NCBI RefSeq assembly: GCF_030272615.1
Contig: NC_081414.1
Span: forward strand, 525,200,137 to 525,264,136
Source of the DNA: Cryptomeria japonica
Taxonomy: Eukaryota > Streptophyta > Pinopsida > Cupressales > Cupressaceae
Direction: 5' to 3'
Length of the DNA: 64,000 bases
Shown: positions 21,931 through 34,966 of the stretch, in pieces
Layout: each line of letters begins with the position of its first letter
Position numbering within the stretch: the stretch's first letter is position 1
The notes under the pieces: generated by a model
The model's database searches: none
Seen by the model: only the letters and a program-made list of their open reading frames with translations
Told to the model about the DNA's origin: nothing
Position numbers and translations under genes: made by a program

Positions 21931-23160
21931 TGTAATGGTGGGAAAAGGATGAGTGATGGATCAAGAGGAAAACTACCCTTTCCCTCAAAGAGAGATGAGA
22001 GTTTCACTATTGATTATCCTTTAAACACTTTTCACCATTACATTAGGAAGATAAGGGATGAGATAATTCACTAGATTCAATCTCCACACAAAGATGATAG
22101 ATTAAATTCTGAATGAATTGAGAATGTTAGGATGATCCCTTCTTCCTTGTTTAATTTGGAAAGGAAATTGAATAAATTATTTAGTGCAAAAGTGACAAAG
22201 AAGCAATTATAACTTGGGATCAGAATATGAGATGAAGTTGTGCACCTGGATCTAGTAGTAAAATATTGAGATGAAGTCACCCTGTAAATTTGATAAAAAG
22301 TTGTCCGAACCGTGGTGGGAATGTAAACGGTCCTCCAAAACATCCATGAAATGAAAAGGGTTTTTTTGCCTCTATAAATGAAGCCTGAATCTAAAAGTAC
22401 AGCTATGCACCTGAAAGCTACACAAAGAAAAGAGAGGAAAAGGGGTTCGTATTGGGGGTTTGCCTTTAGGTCAAACCCCAGTTTTGGAATTAACCAAGTA
22501 ATGAAAGAAAGTACTTGCAAGTAGATGCAAATGAAAGACTGAATTGTAAATCACCTCAAGGGAGGTTTTAGTACTAATTTTGATAGAAATGCTTGTGTGG
22601 AATTGTATGTTGAAATCAATCTTCTCTTCAATGGTTGAATCCTTGACTTGAATGCAACACCTATCCTTGAAGGGAGACTTGAGAATGCTCAATGCTGGAA
22701 AAGAATGCTTGAATTCTTGATCACTTATGCATACTCCAATCTTATCCAAATTTAACTTATGCAAATGAGAGGATGAATGCCCCCTTAAACAAATGTTTGG
22801 TGGATTTGGATTTCATCACGGGCCGACATCTGGGAGGTTTCACGCCCGAAGCATAACCCATAAGGCATGCTCTAGGAAGGGTCCTACCCTAAAAATAGGG
22901 CAGGGACAGGGGTGCCATGCCCCTTTCCTGGGAGGATAAGGGTGGCACATCCCTATCCAAGGGGTGAAAGTGGTGCCATGCTCCTATCCTACCCATTTCT
23001 TGAGGGTAGAATGTAGACGGGGTGATGCAGAGGCCATGGAAGAAGCTATTTTTGCAAGTCGAGCACTCTCCAAACTCTGATCAGGCTAGAGGATTCAAGT
23101 TCGCATGTGTGAGGACCCTAATGTATTAAATTACTAGGGTCACAATTTTATGACACTACA
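21931..23160 (-). repeat. LTR A, 5' LTR of a gypsy-type element
   Basis: On the - strand it begins TGTAGTGTCATAAAATTGTG at 23,160 and ends CCACCATTACA at 21,931. The primer-binding site follows, so it is a 5' LTR on the - strand. It is about 70% alike to LTR B by eye, with long shared blocks such as AAAGGGTTTTTTTG and GGTCAAACCCCAGTTT-type text. The right flank (from 23,161) is interior of the B-side element and shows no polypurine tract, so A is not the 3' LTR of B but a separate insertion. Confidence 0.7.
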
Positions 23161-23939
23161 GTAAGAAAGATAGATTTGGAAAAGATGATGAAGAGATAGG
23201 AGAAAATGAAGAATCAATTGTGTTAACTTAAAAGAAAAAATGATATAATATGATAGGAATGATAGTGATGAGTACTCTTCTTTGCCTTATTCATAGTGTA
23301 GTGTATTATCATCATTAAGTCTTATTATGCAACAATGAAGGTTAGTACACCAAAGTATAAGTGACTAGGATGTATAGATATCTCAGTGCAAGAAACAAAC
23401 ACATAGCAAACAAGGAATGAATCCTCCATTTTGGGAATTATGCTAGGGGTCGAGGTATGTGTGGCGTTCACAGGATGAATGCTCCTATCACAAACACCCA
23501 CTAGATCAATTGCCCCATAACTTCACTAGTTCACAGCACAAAACAATAAACAAAGTAAAGGATCATGCCCATCATGGATCCTCTAGTCACTTTTGGACAT
23601 CCTTGAGTAGCATAGAAACACGATCTTTGTTAATTGATAAAAGATAAAACCAAATTAGACAAAAATCAATAACAAAAATTACTGTGCCTTTTCTTTGATT
23701 TGTTTGATGTGATGGTTGATAATGACTGGTTTCAAAAGTTTTGGACCTTGTTTAAGACTTGTCTGTCTGGTTTCAAGTGTATCCAATTTTGTCTAAGACA
23801 TGATAATGATCACGTTGATGTGGATATCAAGGATTGATAAGACTTGAATAGGTTGGTTGCAAATGTTTGATAATATAGTTATATCCTTTGTTTAACTTTG
23901 TGTGAAGTTTATGTTGGATATTTGCTAGGGTATTTGTTT

Positions 23940-24180
23940 CTCACAAGACATTTTATTGCAAGTTTTGGTTGATTTTTTATTTTTAGTTTGTTTTTGAGTT
24001 TTCCGATGTTTGGGGTTTTGTGGATTTTTTTTGAATGTTTTTTGTTTTGTTTTTTTTAAATTATTTTTTATATTTTTTTAGGATCTTTTTCTGATTTTTA
24101 GGGTTTTGTCATGACATTTTCCGATTTTTAAGATTTTTTCAGGACTTTGTTTGATTTTTAAGATTTTTTCAATTATGCCC
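23940..24180. repeat. T-rich degenerate repeat, Element 3
   Basis: Diverged copies of GATTTTTAAGATTTTTTCAGG run to the word GCCCCCAAGT at about 24,177. They match in type and setting the minisatellite at 9,715-10,062 in Element 2. Confidence 0.6.
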
Positions 24181-25299
24181 CCAAGTATGTAGACCTATGA
24201 TGATATGATGATCTAGGTAATTTATATGAAGACAATGAATTTTTGATATGAGTTATGCTAAAGCATGATGCAAGATGAAGATACAATTCTTATTCGAACA
24301 AGGATGATTGTGTGTGTCTTTCATTCTAAAATGCACTAATTGAATTAAAGGTGTGAAACATTTCAGAGATAAAAGCTCAATCCAATCTTAGAAGACTTTA
24401 GATCATCCAATCTTAACACACTATGTAACCATGATTTATGAATGGAGGTGTGGAAAGCTTCTCCATCAATTCTTGAAACTTTGATCTTCTTTTGCCTATG
24501 TGTGTGCAATTGGATTTATTCCGACTCTTATAACCATCAAAGACCCTTGGAATCCTATGTGGCTAGATACGTGTGTTATTCTGACTTCAAAAGAAGCCTG
24601 CATAGAGCCTCTCTGCCAACAAGATTTTAGGGCTTCGACGAGGTTATACATCATAATATCTTGAATATTGCTCCATTGCCAACAGGCATCCATAGCCCTA
24701 ATGGAGTTACTTGCATGTTCCCTTAGTCAAGATTTATTGCACATTTTTGCATGATATTTCAGTTATATATCTGTGTTATTTTGCCTTGAGATGGATATTT
24801 GGCATAACTTTTCTTTTTTATTTTCTTTCCTTGACTTGTAAGTAACGAAGCCTACTTGGGTATGATAATTACAATGGCGCTGAAGCAGGATTTTGGTTTT
24901 TTCACTAGCCACATGACCAACAAGTTATCTGTAATGACTTAGAGAATTTGATTAATGTTTGAGATATAGCAATCGATATATTTTGGGTAACAAGGCTCAA
25001 CAATGAAACCTCTACTCAACCATGGATAAAGCTCAATCACAAAGTGACATTGAAGATAAATGAGTAAAGACCTCTTAAAATTTCATGAACAAGTATCTAG
25101 GAAATGAGACCACCTTCTCTCCCTTTAGTGCAGATAGGTGAATGACTTTGGCAATCTCCTTGTTTTATTGATGCAACTATATGAGAAAGGAATAATGATA
25201 TGTAGTTATATGTTGTGCAATTTGAAATGCAGATATTTGTTATAGTGTCCAGTAAAGAAATATGCAAATGCATTACTTGAAAATTTAAATGAACCTATC

Positions 25300-26672
25300 C
25301 CTTAGATGTAATATCTTTTTTAGGTGTATTTTGTTCATGGGTTTGGGGAGTGGACCTCCTTTCATTGTTGTGTGAATGGTAGTTCATTTCGCAGATTTTC
25401 TAACCATTGAAGTGTGGTTGGTAACGATATTTCACAGATGTCATTTGCCTGTGTAGTATCAATTCTAGTGTTGGGAAGTGAAAGTTGTTGATTATGTCAT
25501 TAAGCAAAGAATTTTCTGAACTTACCTTTTATTCCCATTGCTTTATATTTTTCACATAATCTTCCTCATTATCGGGTATCATTTCTTTGAGAAAAGTTGC
25601 CTGAACATGCTAATATTATGTGTTTCTTTCTTCAAGAGATGTTATCCTATCCAACTCTAGAGTGAATCCCACTTTATAGACATTATGGGGAGGTTCAATC
25701 TCCTTACCCAAAAATTCTGCTATGGTGTTGTCATTATTGGTCCATTCTAGCTATAGTAGCACTTGTGATTCCCAGTCAATTGGATGCCAATCAATTTGTT
25801 TTGGGTTAAGAGTTTCTTGCATCCTACATACTTTATTATGATGATGTTCTGTAATGACACAACCTCTCATACTTGGATTGAGGAGTTTTACTCACTTAGC
25901 ACTTGGATTTTCTTTTGTTACGAGATCTTGTCCTTTCATCATATCATCTTGCATTGGTTCTTTAGTATATCCTTGAAAAAGGAGTTTGATGTGTCCCACA
26001 CATGGTTCAGTTATTTGAGATGATGTTTTCAAGTGTCTTTCCCCCTCTTGCCCCCAGTTAATTAAATGTAAATGTACAAGGGGTAAATTTTTGCTTTCAT
26101 CTGCTAGATAAGTGACTGACATCATGCAAATCTGGTTATTGTGAACATCTTCATAGACAATGTCATTATTAATGATTGGTTGATTGTCATTTGTTATGTC
26201 TATTATTCATGGGCTATTGTCTTGCATGGGTAGATACTCATAGTCATGAGAATTTATCATACTTTATATATATGTCCCATTGTCTGAGGTTGTGTCTCTT
26301 ATCTCATCTTGCTCTTGTAACAAAATTTGTTCTTGACTTGAGGATCTTCCTTGTGTGGTGAAAAATATTCTTAAACCTAGTATTAGACATTGCAGTATTT
26401 CCTCATCTGACTCATTTGGTGGAGCTAAGCTTGTTTCCCTTGGTAAAAGTATTGACAAAATCCAAGGATTAGGCACATTTACAAGTGGTGATCCAGTTTT
26501 TGCCACCACATTTGCTTGTGAAGTTGTTTCAGGAACCATACTATCAGGTGGTGTATCATTAGTTTCTTTCAAAAGACATCTGAGATCTACATCATCTAAT
26601 TATGTACTAGGATATGTTGTTGCTTGCTTTCTTCTATGAGATGAAGAAGGGAATCTCCATGTTGATGATTGT
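25300..26672 (-). pseudogene. Gypsy pol linker remnant
   Basis: Broken frames continue the G-patch frame region. The longest is 26,572-26,264 (102 codons, acidic and Ser/Pro-rich), and another lies at 26,125-25,892. The composition and position (between the protease/G-patch region and where reverse transcriptase would be) fit the variable linker of plant gypsy polyproteins. No catalytic motif is present. Stops are frequent. The assignment rests on context. Confidence 0.35.
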
Positions 26673-26674
26673 TT

Positions 26675-27520
26675 CTAAGGTATATACTCTGATGCTAGGC
26701 CTGGCTTATTTAGTATATCCAGTGTTCGTTGTATTGCCTCTATTATCTTCATGACATGCTTATACCCTAACCCTTGATTCTTCGGGTTTTCCAGAGGTAG
26801 AATAGGTTCTAATATTCGTTGTTGTTGTAGTCCCAAGCCCGTGGTACCATCATAACAATGTTTTTGTAGCATTTTAAAACCATTTCCATAATTATCTAAG
26901 GGTAAGTGGCCTATTTTCATGTCATCTTCTTCTCTATATAACCAGTGTTTGACATCTTCTTCTAGGGATTCTTCCTCTAAGTCTCCCCATCTGATGAATG
27001 AGCATGAATCTGAATATTTGACATCTTGTTTCATCACTGTATACTGAGGTTTGCCAAAAGATCTTAGAGAAAGAGATAGTTGTTTGACATTTGATGTATC
27101 AAAGATAGATTATCCCCCAAAACCAACATCCTTAATCTATAAAGAAGATGTTGTAGGTATATATTTTTGTGCTTCTTTGATTGTCAATGGTCAATTTGTG
27201 TAATAAGCAGTGCTGCTTAATTAATTGAAACTTGATTGTATGTGCTTTCTCTTAAAGTATTGCAGTGTTGAAAGGGGTTAGGATATCCATTCATAGTTAT
27301 TTCTACTCCATTGACTGGGAATTTGATGCATTTATGAAATGTAGAAGGCATCGCCTGCATGGCATGTATCCATGGGCATCATAATAGCATGTTGTATCCC
27401 AACTCTTTGTCCAACACTTGGAATTTGATATCTGTAGTAACTGGTCCAATTTGTACTGGTAATGTGACCAACCCTTCAGAAGGACATTCCTCATCATCAT
27501 AGGCCTTGATGTTGATCTTT
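26675..27520 (-). pseudogene. Ty3/gypsy protease C-terminal half and G-patch-like region
   Basis: From 27,520 down, the - strand encodes the back half of a retropepsin: KINIKAYDDEECPSEGLVTL, then GPVTTDIKFQVLDKELGYNM and CPWIHAMQAMPSTFHK, a pattern typical of plant gypsy proteases. A stop replaces the Gly of the usual LLGRPWIH block. The active-site Asp lies upstream and has been lost at the break at 27,521. After several stops, the ORF 27,037-26,675 carries GTTGLGLQQQRILEPILPLE followed by NQGLGY, a G-patch-like motif found after the protease in some plant gypsy lineages. The frames lack a start and are dead. Confidence 0.75.
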
Positions 27521-28148
27521 GTAGTGCCCAAACTTTAGGGAAAAAACACAAAAACAATTTTTTTTAAAGGTTTAATCATTCGTGTTTACGTAATGTGAAG
27601 ATGCAATTGCTCACTTAGTTCCACTAACTTGATTATCCTAGAATCAACTTAATGTGATATTCAATGTGAATGATTAAATGCTTTATTTAATTTTTAATTA
27701 AAATGGCAACATGCAATGTACAATGACTATGTGGGGTAAATTTAATCCCTTAAGCCATTGGTCTACATTACACTCAATGGGGAATAGTTCTTTGAAATAA
27801 ACTAAAGATACCATCCCTAGAGTTGACAACAATACTTTAATTTGGTTAATTAAATTATTTATTAATTCACAACTAAGTGCTCGAAATAGTTCCATTCACT
27901 TAAAGTATAACTTTCCAAAGGATTATAATCCAATTCCCCTTGAAATAGCTATTTAAGTTCATTTTCATTTAGAGTTAGTTTAAATAACTTAATTAATACC
28001 ATTATAACTTTGTTGCTAAATGTATTCCTTAATAGCAAATTTTCCAACTTTATTATATTACTATTTATATAAATTCTTTATATTAATATTAATTTAACAG
28101 TCGTATGTATCTTATGCTGACATGGTCATTTTACTATTTCAATATTAA
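27521..28148 (+). other. Possible LTR start interrupting the protease; no gene
   Basis: At 27,521 the protease homology ends and the + strand reads TGTAGTGCCCAAACTTTAGG, which resembles the LTR starts of Elements 4 (TGTAGTACCCC) and 6 (TGTAATACCCT). A + strand LTR or its fragment may begin here. I could not find its other end or a matching ATCTT duplication. The rest is AT-rich with no credible ORF. Confidence 0.35.
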
Positions 28149-28426
28149 CACCACCCCTCCCCCCCCCCATTTTACTATTTTTAAAATTATTACGATTCTC
28201 GGGTGTTAATATTAATTTATTAACCCAAGGTGTCCATTTATAATTGCTATATGTGTGTGTGTGTGTGTGTATACAAATATATATATATACACATATATGT
28301 GTATATGTGTGTATATATATACATATATATTATTAACACCCCCGCACGATTTTACTATTTTTAAAATTATTACAATTCTTGAGTGTTAATATCAATTTAT
28401 TAACCCAAGGTGTCCATTTATAATTG

Positions 28427-28466
<40 letters not shown>

Positions 28467-28660
28467 ATATCTATCTATCTATATAATATGTATATATACA
28501 TAATATGTATATATGTATGTATACATATACATATATGTATATACACATATGCATGTGTATATATATATACACATATGTATATGTATATATGTGTGTGTGT
28601 GTATGTATACATACACATATGTATATATATACACATGTATATATATAGATAGATATGTAT

Positions 28661-28692
<32 letters not shown>

Positions 28693-28970
28693 CAATTATA
28701 AATGGACACCTTGGGTTAATAAATTAATATTAACACTCAAGAATTGTAATAATTTTAAAAATAGTAAAATCGTGCGAGGGTGTTAATAATATATATATGT
28801 ATATATATACACACATATACACATATATGTGTATATATATATATATTTGTATACCCACACACACACACATATATAGCAATTATAAATGGACACCTTGGGT
28901 TAATAAATTAATATTAACACCCGCGAATCGTAATAATTTTAAAAATAGTAAAATGTGGGGAGGGGTGGTG
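28149..28970. repeat. 822-bp near-perfect inverted repeat with TG/TA microsatellites
   Basis: The two arms of about 410 bp mirror each other around 28,560. Each arm holds two tandem copies of an 80-bp module (from TTTTACTATTTTTAAAATTA to GTGTCCATTTATAATTGCTA), each followed by (TG)n and TA-rich microsatellite, giving an order + + - -. Single mismatches between arms were seen (for example CTCGGGTG against CGCGGGTG). The frames drawn through it are microsatellite artefacts. It continues into (TG)n at 28,990-29,025. Confidence 0.88.
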
Positions 28971-28986
28971 TATATATATGTATATG

Positions 28987-29026
<40 letters not shown>

Positions 29027-29244
29027 ATTACCCCAAAGGGGTGAAAAGAATACATCTCTTTTATTCATTTAAAAAAAACTACATACAAATATATATTTGT
29101 ATATGTATTTATTTACATACCCCATGTGTATGCAAATAAATACACATAAAATTAATACTAAAAATGGCACTTTATAAATACACATAAAAATAATACTAAA
29201 AATTCCTTGATCATTTCCTTGTCCTCTAAAACCTTGTTTGGGGA

Positions 29245-29826
29245 TTATATGAAAGCCATGCCTATAAGAATTTTGGAAATGACTAGGTGGGGAATAAGAT
29301 CAGTAATTTCTTTGAAATCTAATGTGTAAGGGGGAATAAAAGGGTTTGTAGATGAAGAAGGAATGTCACTTAAAGGGACATTCTCCTTTCTCTCATCTTG
29401 CTTATCCTTTTTGGGAGATTGGGAAGGAATATTTTCATCATCTAAAAGTTCATCTTTACTTAGTTCTATGTGAGGAGAAAGATCATGAATAAAATGCATA
29501 ACATCATCCTCTCTACATATGTTTTGATGTTGAAGATAGGTCCTAGGAGAAAAAAGAGGGTCCAAAGATGTAAGAATGTTGATACTTTGATTTTGCCCCC
29601 CTTTCTCAAGGGTATGTGTATAAGAAGAAGATGGGCCCATATTGTTTTCCAATGCTTTGTCTTTTTCAAAAAGATCATTGATTGGTATAGTAGCTCTCAT
29701 CTTATTCACACAGGATACCCTAGGAAAGGTGCAAGAATTAGGATCTCTAATATTGGGATCAACAAAAGCCTTAAGGTGATTAACATATGAAATGAATTTT
29801 GTTAATAACATCACATAATGCAACAA
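29245..29826 (-). CDS. Unrecognised acidic ORF, 193 codons, Element 3
   Basis: An open frame starts with an ATG at 29,826 and lies between LTR B's leader and the palindrome block. It is rich in Ser, Asp, Pro and Lys, for example ELSKDELLDDENIPSQSPKK, with no knuckle or catalytic motif. In composition it recalls the Asp/Pro/Ser-rich middle of the Element 2 sense ORF and stands in a similar place relative to the primer-binding site. That likeness is only compositional. It could be a spacer or gag-related fragment. No function can be given. Confidence 0.35.
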   Translation of the reverse strand: MLHYVMLLTKFISYVNHLKAFVDPNIRDPNSCTFPRVSCVNKMRATIPINDLFEKDKALENNMGPSSSYTHTLEKGGQNQSINILTSLDPLFSPRTYLQHQNICREDDVMHFIHDLSPHIELSKDELLDDENIPSQSPKKDKQDERKENVPLSDIPSSSTNPFIPPYTLDFKEITDLIPHLVISKILIGMAFI

Positions 29827-30656
29827 AAATGATACATGGAAGCTTTGAGATTAATTTGAAAAGGAAATGACTTTGAAATCCTAGCAACATAATATGACCA
29901 AGTGCTATTAATGAAAAGAAGCAACATGAAATGAAAGAAGCCATTAGCAAACACATGATTGTAATAAATATATGTTAACAATAATGTAATCATATGTGAA
30001 ATGACAAATAAATCTAATGCATTGTTTTCCATTGAAAGTCTCTTAATTAAAATCTTAATTTACTTGAAAAGAAGATCTAAAATTAGGACTTTTTATGAAA
30101 ATTAATTTAAAATTTACGAGTGTTAAAATTTGAATTTTTTTTAGACCTTAAGAGGTATAAAAATTGATAAAGTATGCCAATTTTTTGGATTTAAGAAGAA
30201 AATTACAATCAAATCCGTCTCTCGAAATTTCGGGAAAAAAGCTAGGGACCGAGTACAAAGTGTACCTGGTCCGATCAACTTTTTCCAAATTTTTTAGGGA
30301 TTATAGAAATTATGATTTTATTGCAGAATCCAAAAAAACAACTAATCTGGAGATGTCTAGATCGGTCAAATTGGCAGTCAAAGGTCAAAATAAGAGATTC
30401 ACAAAAAATTAGGGTTTTTCTTTTTAACCACTTAATTTGCAGAATGAAAAGACATATTTGAATTACAATTTTGAAATAGAAATCAGATCTGAAACAAGCA
30501 AGTAAAATGCTACACTTCACAAGCTCAATTTTCTCAAAATGCAAAAGTAGGGTTTTTATGCAATTTGACCTCTAAAATTCGCAAAAAGATCAAAATTGGA
30601 AATTCAAATTACAATTATTCAGATCTAATAATAAGAAATCAGAATTAATATGTAAG
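29827..30656 (-). other. Leader of Element 3
   Basis: AT-rich leader between the acidic ORF and the primer-binding site, with no ORF I would support. The part 30,420-30,656 resembles the leader beside LTR A. Confidence 0.45.
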
Positions 30657-30671
30657 ACGTCAGGTTCACCA
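30657..30671 (-). promoter_or_regulatory. Element 3 primer-binding site
   Basis: The - strand reads TGGTGAACCTGACGT after a TTT spacer from LTR B. It differs by one base in the first 13 from the Element 2 site. Confidence 0.65.
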
Positions 30672-30674
30672 AAA

Positions 30675-31877
30675 TGTAAAGTGGAAAATTGGATCCTAGT
30701 GGTTCCCTACCTAGGAGAGAGAAAGGAAACCACTAGGATGATTTTCACTTGGGAGATACTTTACATTCAAAAGAGGGGCTTGAATCCAATAGATCCAAAT
30801 CCAAGGAGAATAAGGATGTGAATACCAAGTGGATTACAAGGGTTGGAATGTGATTTACCCTCTTTTGTAAATGGAAAGGGTTGACTTGTTGACTATGTAG
30901 AAAAGGGAGACAAAAGTGGATGAAATAAGGAGTTACCAGTTTAGGATCGCGCTGTAACTTTGGATCTGAGATATTTAGACTGATACAAATCTTCCCTACA
31001 ATTTTGGAGAAAAGTCATCGAGACCAAGTTGAAAGTGTACTTGGTCCTCTGAAAAATTTGCGCGTCGAAAAGGGTTTTTTTGTCTCTACAAATGAAGTCC
31101 AAACCTACAATTACAGCTGCACACCTGCAACCTACACACATAAAAGAAGGGGAAAATGGTTGTGGATAGGGGTTTGCCTCAATCAAACCCCAGTTTAGGA
31201 ATCAACCTTGAAAGAAGGTAATTACAAATGCTTAAATGTAAATAATGGAAATGTATACCTTGTAGATCTACAATTGATTGATGATTGTTGCTTTGCTTCT
31301 TGAATGTAATCATAAATGTTGTATGAAGTGGCATGTAACATGACAAAACCCTAACACACACACATGCTTGCAAATTAATGTTGTAATGTTGCTCCAATGG
31401 ATGAATGAAGAAGACACATGAATAAGAGAACTTGATGGATGCTTGAAGTCTTGAATGCTTGATGACAATAATAAATACCTTCCGCTTCAACTTCTCTTAT
31501 TCTCCTCATGCTTGTATATTTTATGCTTATGCAAATGAGAGAACTAGATCCCTTTTTATACTAGCCTAGGAGAATTATTTTCATCTCACTGAAGACCGAC
31601 ATCGGAGGATTTAAGTCCCCGAGAAGAAAATTAGGTTCAAGGGTTGAATGAACCTACCTTAGTGTCACCCTAAGTGGGAGGACAGGGGCGACATGCTCCT
31701 TTCGTGCCCTATCTTGGGGCTTGGGCAAGGTCCCGAGGTGTCTTTAGGGCTGATATGGGAGAAGACTCATGATGAAGGTGCAAAGAGGGGCCTCAATCGA
31801 GTAGAGAGATGTAGTCACATAAGTGAGGGCCTAAGATGTGGTCGAAATTGCAAGGGTCACAATTTTAAGATGCTAAA
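30675..31877 (-). repeat. LTR B, 5' LTR of Element 3
   Basis: This is a 1,203-bp relative of LTR A. On the - strand the left end reads CCACTTTACA beside the primer-binding site. The outer end retains AGCATCTTAAAATTGTGACC, with the first bases decayed into the adjoining TA microsatellite. Related blocks with LTR A run across the whole length. Confidence 0.65.
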
Positions 31878-32971
31878 ATATATATGTGTGCACAGATATA
31901 TATATATGCTGAAATGGATACACATGATATTTGTTTTTTAAATAATTATATATATATATATGTTGAGATATATATATATATATATATATCTCTTTAGTGA
32001 AATATTTATTTCAATCTGGTTGTATTTCCATAATAGCTAGTTTTGGGTTTTTAAGGAGGAATGTGTTTATAAATATATATTCTTATGTATATATGTAACT
32101 ATATACATAAGAGTATATAAAATGCTTATAAGACATTTAAATTAGAGTTTTTTTTTTATAGCACAGGCAGTTTTTTAAATCATTTGCAGATGTATAAGTG
32201 AGTAGATTTAAACTCATTTCTTTTACTATCATTGTAATAGCATTTCTCTTAATCTTGGATTAAATCTAACTACTATATCATTTTCCAAGCAATTTATTTT
32301 TCTACATTGTTACAAATGTACATGTTGTAAATAGAAGGAAAACTCTTTCTTTATTTTGGTAAGAATAACCTTTTCTATATATTAAAATGTAGAACATACT
32401 AAGTTTAGAATCAGACTTAAATAAAGATTAATCTCATGCTAACACTCATTTAGACTTTAATGGAAGATGCAGATTTAGGAACTTTTTTTCTTTTCACCTT
32501 TGAAGTTGAAATTTAAAATAATCATCTAGGAATGAAAACTAACTATGAGTTTATAACATAATGTAAATAATGCAGTACTAGTTTAGGAAATTGCATGGAT
32601 TTTAACATTAACTTTAAATCTGAAAATAACAACTCAATACCATTTAAAAGGTAAATCTTTTTCCCACTTTGTAGTTTTATCAAATAAAGATTACATCAAG
32701 TTTATCTACACATTTCTTGTCTCTCTTTCTTTGCTACTAAATAAATAAATTTAATTGAACAAATGCATTCTTTTCACATAATCTTTTTCTTGAAAACTCA
32801 ATAGTAGGAAAGTGAAATACATAGGTTTCTTTTCCCTTTTACAATCTTTTTCAAGATTTCACAAAACACATAAAAATGAGCATAATCTGAAATAATCATG
32901 AAGATGCAACTTGATAACACTCTTCAATCAACCACTTAGGTAACTCTTTTTCTTCCATCGTCTACATCCAA
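31878..32971. other. AT-rich spacer with (TA)n, no gene
   Basis: It begins with TA microsatellites (31,878-31,990) and continues as AT-rich unique-looking DNA. I see no ORF, LTR terminus or RNA gene. This may be the oldest, non-element sequence in the window, or a decayed element. Confidence 0.4.
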
Positions 32972-34961
32972 TATGTAGACCTGCAAATAAAATAACTCTT
33001 TTGGTTGTGACCATGGAGGCTCATCTCCCAACCTAGGCCTACAAGAGGCCACCCCTGAGCTTGGGAGAACTAGGTACCAAACAGGTTACAAACAAACTTC
33101 AACACACATATAATTTCCAGAATACATAGAGGAAACATTCAACACAAAAAATCCCAACCCAAGCTTAACACATAGTCATAAAATGACATTTTCAAAGAGG
33201 GGTGAAGGTGGACTAGACATGGGGAGATCTGCAAGTATATTACAATAACCATAGCCATCACAAGGCCAAAAACTTCCTTCCAAACTTGGTCTCTTATTTC
33301 CACAAAATTTCCTTATGACCCTCTAAGGCTTTCAAGCCAAATCCTCCCCTTATGACCCCCAATTTAAAATAAAATAAAATGCAGCAAGGATCCCAGATCC
33401 TTGTTTCCCTCTCTTCCCAGAAGAGAGACTCTACACCCTATGACTATCATACTCTCTTTGCACCAAGACTACTCTGCCCTCCGAAGGGTGAGTTTGGTCT
33501 TGACTCCAATAAACAACATTCATATGAATGCATACTACAATATGCAACAACTTAACCAAGAATCATAATAACACAAAAACTCATGTCACAAACAAATGCA
33601 TTTACAACATACAGATTTTCACATAAAACAACAAGAATGTGCATTTAAATTCTAAGGGTGACAATACACCAACCTCAACTCCTGCAAATGGAATGTGCTA
33701 TGAAGATTTGATGAAGAGCCTCCAACCCAAGACAACAAGTTTTCCACTGACTACAAGATTTTTCCTTAGCTAAATTTTTCCTTTCAAATTCAAAATCTTT
33801 CAACAACTCTTGATCTCCAAGATTGGAGAGTGGGTGATGAATTCTCAATTTGAATTTTTCTCCTAAGTAGTATCATCTCACACTTTCCAACTTCCTTGGA
33901 AAATTATGGTGAGAGATCATAGGTTGCTCTTCCCAACCCTCTTACAAGGTTTCTAAAAGAGGAAATTGAAAAGGTAGGTGTAAGGTGGGGAAGTGCATCC
34001 AACACAAGAATAGAAGGTTGTCTAACCAAAACTCAATATTCTAAAAGTTGATTTTCGTCCATCTAGAAAAGGTCACTTTTGAAGTGACTTGGCAATCACA
34101 TGTGAGTGGTTCTATGCCCAAAAAGGTCTCTTACCCACAGGTATATCAAGTGGGCCTTCAAAAAATGACTTAAACCTCAACTATAAGATTTATTTTGACC
34201 CCCCAAAAACCCACCTAAAGTTTACCTACAGGTCAAACTTGATTTGACCATACCAAGGGATTCCTAACCAAGTTTCCTTTTGGGAAAACTAAATGAGGTT
34301 TGAAAAATTTCACATTTTCCTCTCAAGGACATGTCACATGCCAACTCACAACACATTACAAGTGTCAAGTGACACCATAAAATACAACACATTAGCATAC
34401 ACTAAACATGCCCTTTCAAGGTGAAATAAATTAAAATATAACAAATTGAACACACACACATGCATTCACTTATATGAAAATAAACACATTACAAACGAGG
34501 TATTGTCTCTTCAAATAGACAAACCTTGGCTTCACAATCACATATAGGTTTGACCCTAGTTCTCTCGTGTATTTCCATGGCCACATGGATTAATATCCTG
34601 CACATCTCAATCCACACATCAATAGGTCCAAAACAATATGCATACATATATAAAGGAATATACTTTTAAACACATAGCATCCAATTTCACATCATATCAT
34701 GGATTGATCTCCTAATCAAAGAACAATAAAAATAGAATCCAATTACTTTTCCTAACAATCCATATGTGACCATTTACTTAATTGCAATATCATTGAAATC
34801 ATATAAAGCAATCACCAATTAGGCATGCATACATGAATCATAACATCATCAACATAAGTACTGAAATCAAACATAATATGGGATATATAATATCCAATAA
34901 TATCAAATCATTTGTCAAATAGTCTCTAAATCCATAGTGCATCAAAGTAATGTAGCAAATG
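32972..34961 (-). repeat. Probable 3' LTR of Element 5, left part
   Basis: Element 4 inserted here with an ATAAG duplication (34,962-34,966 and 52,255-52,259). On the right side, 52,255-52,311 on the - strand begins TGTGAGGCCCTACC after a polypurine tract, so it is the start of a - strand 3' LTR, and 34,961 leftward must continue it. I place the far end at the TGTAGACCTG word at 32,972 from terminus-like sequence only. No coding frame is present. Confidence 0.4.
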
Positions 34962-34966
34962 ATAAG

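Larger units (their letters stand above)
23161..31877 (-). mobile_element. Element 3: decayed Ty3/gypsy element with 5' LTR B
   Basis: Reading the - strand from 31,877: LTR B, primer-binding site, leader, an acidic 193-codon ORF, an inserted palindrome block, protease remnant, G-patch-like region, a long degraded pol linker, then the T-rich repeat, and truncation at 23,161 by the LTR A insertion. Order and protein remnants fit a Ty3/gypsy element. Reverse transcriptase, RNase H and integrase were not found; they are deleted or lie beyond the truncation. The region from 24,181 to 25,300 shows nothing recognisable. Confidence 0.6.

Noticed and set aside
28410-28709. Several 60-80-codon frames rich in Tyr, Ile, Cys and Val on both strands
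   Set aside because: They are translations of TG and TA microsatellites in the palindrome block.
21931-31877. LTR A and LTR B as the two ends of one element
   Set aside because: Both have a primer-binding site on their left side, A has no polypurine tract on its right, and they are only about 70% alike, so they are separate 5' LTRs.
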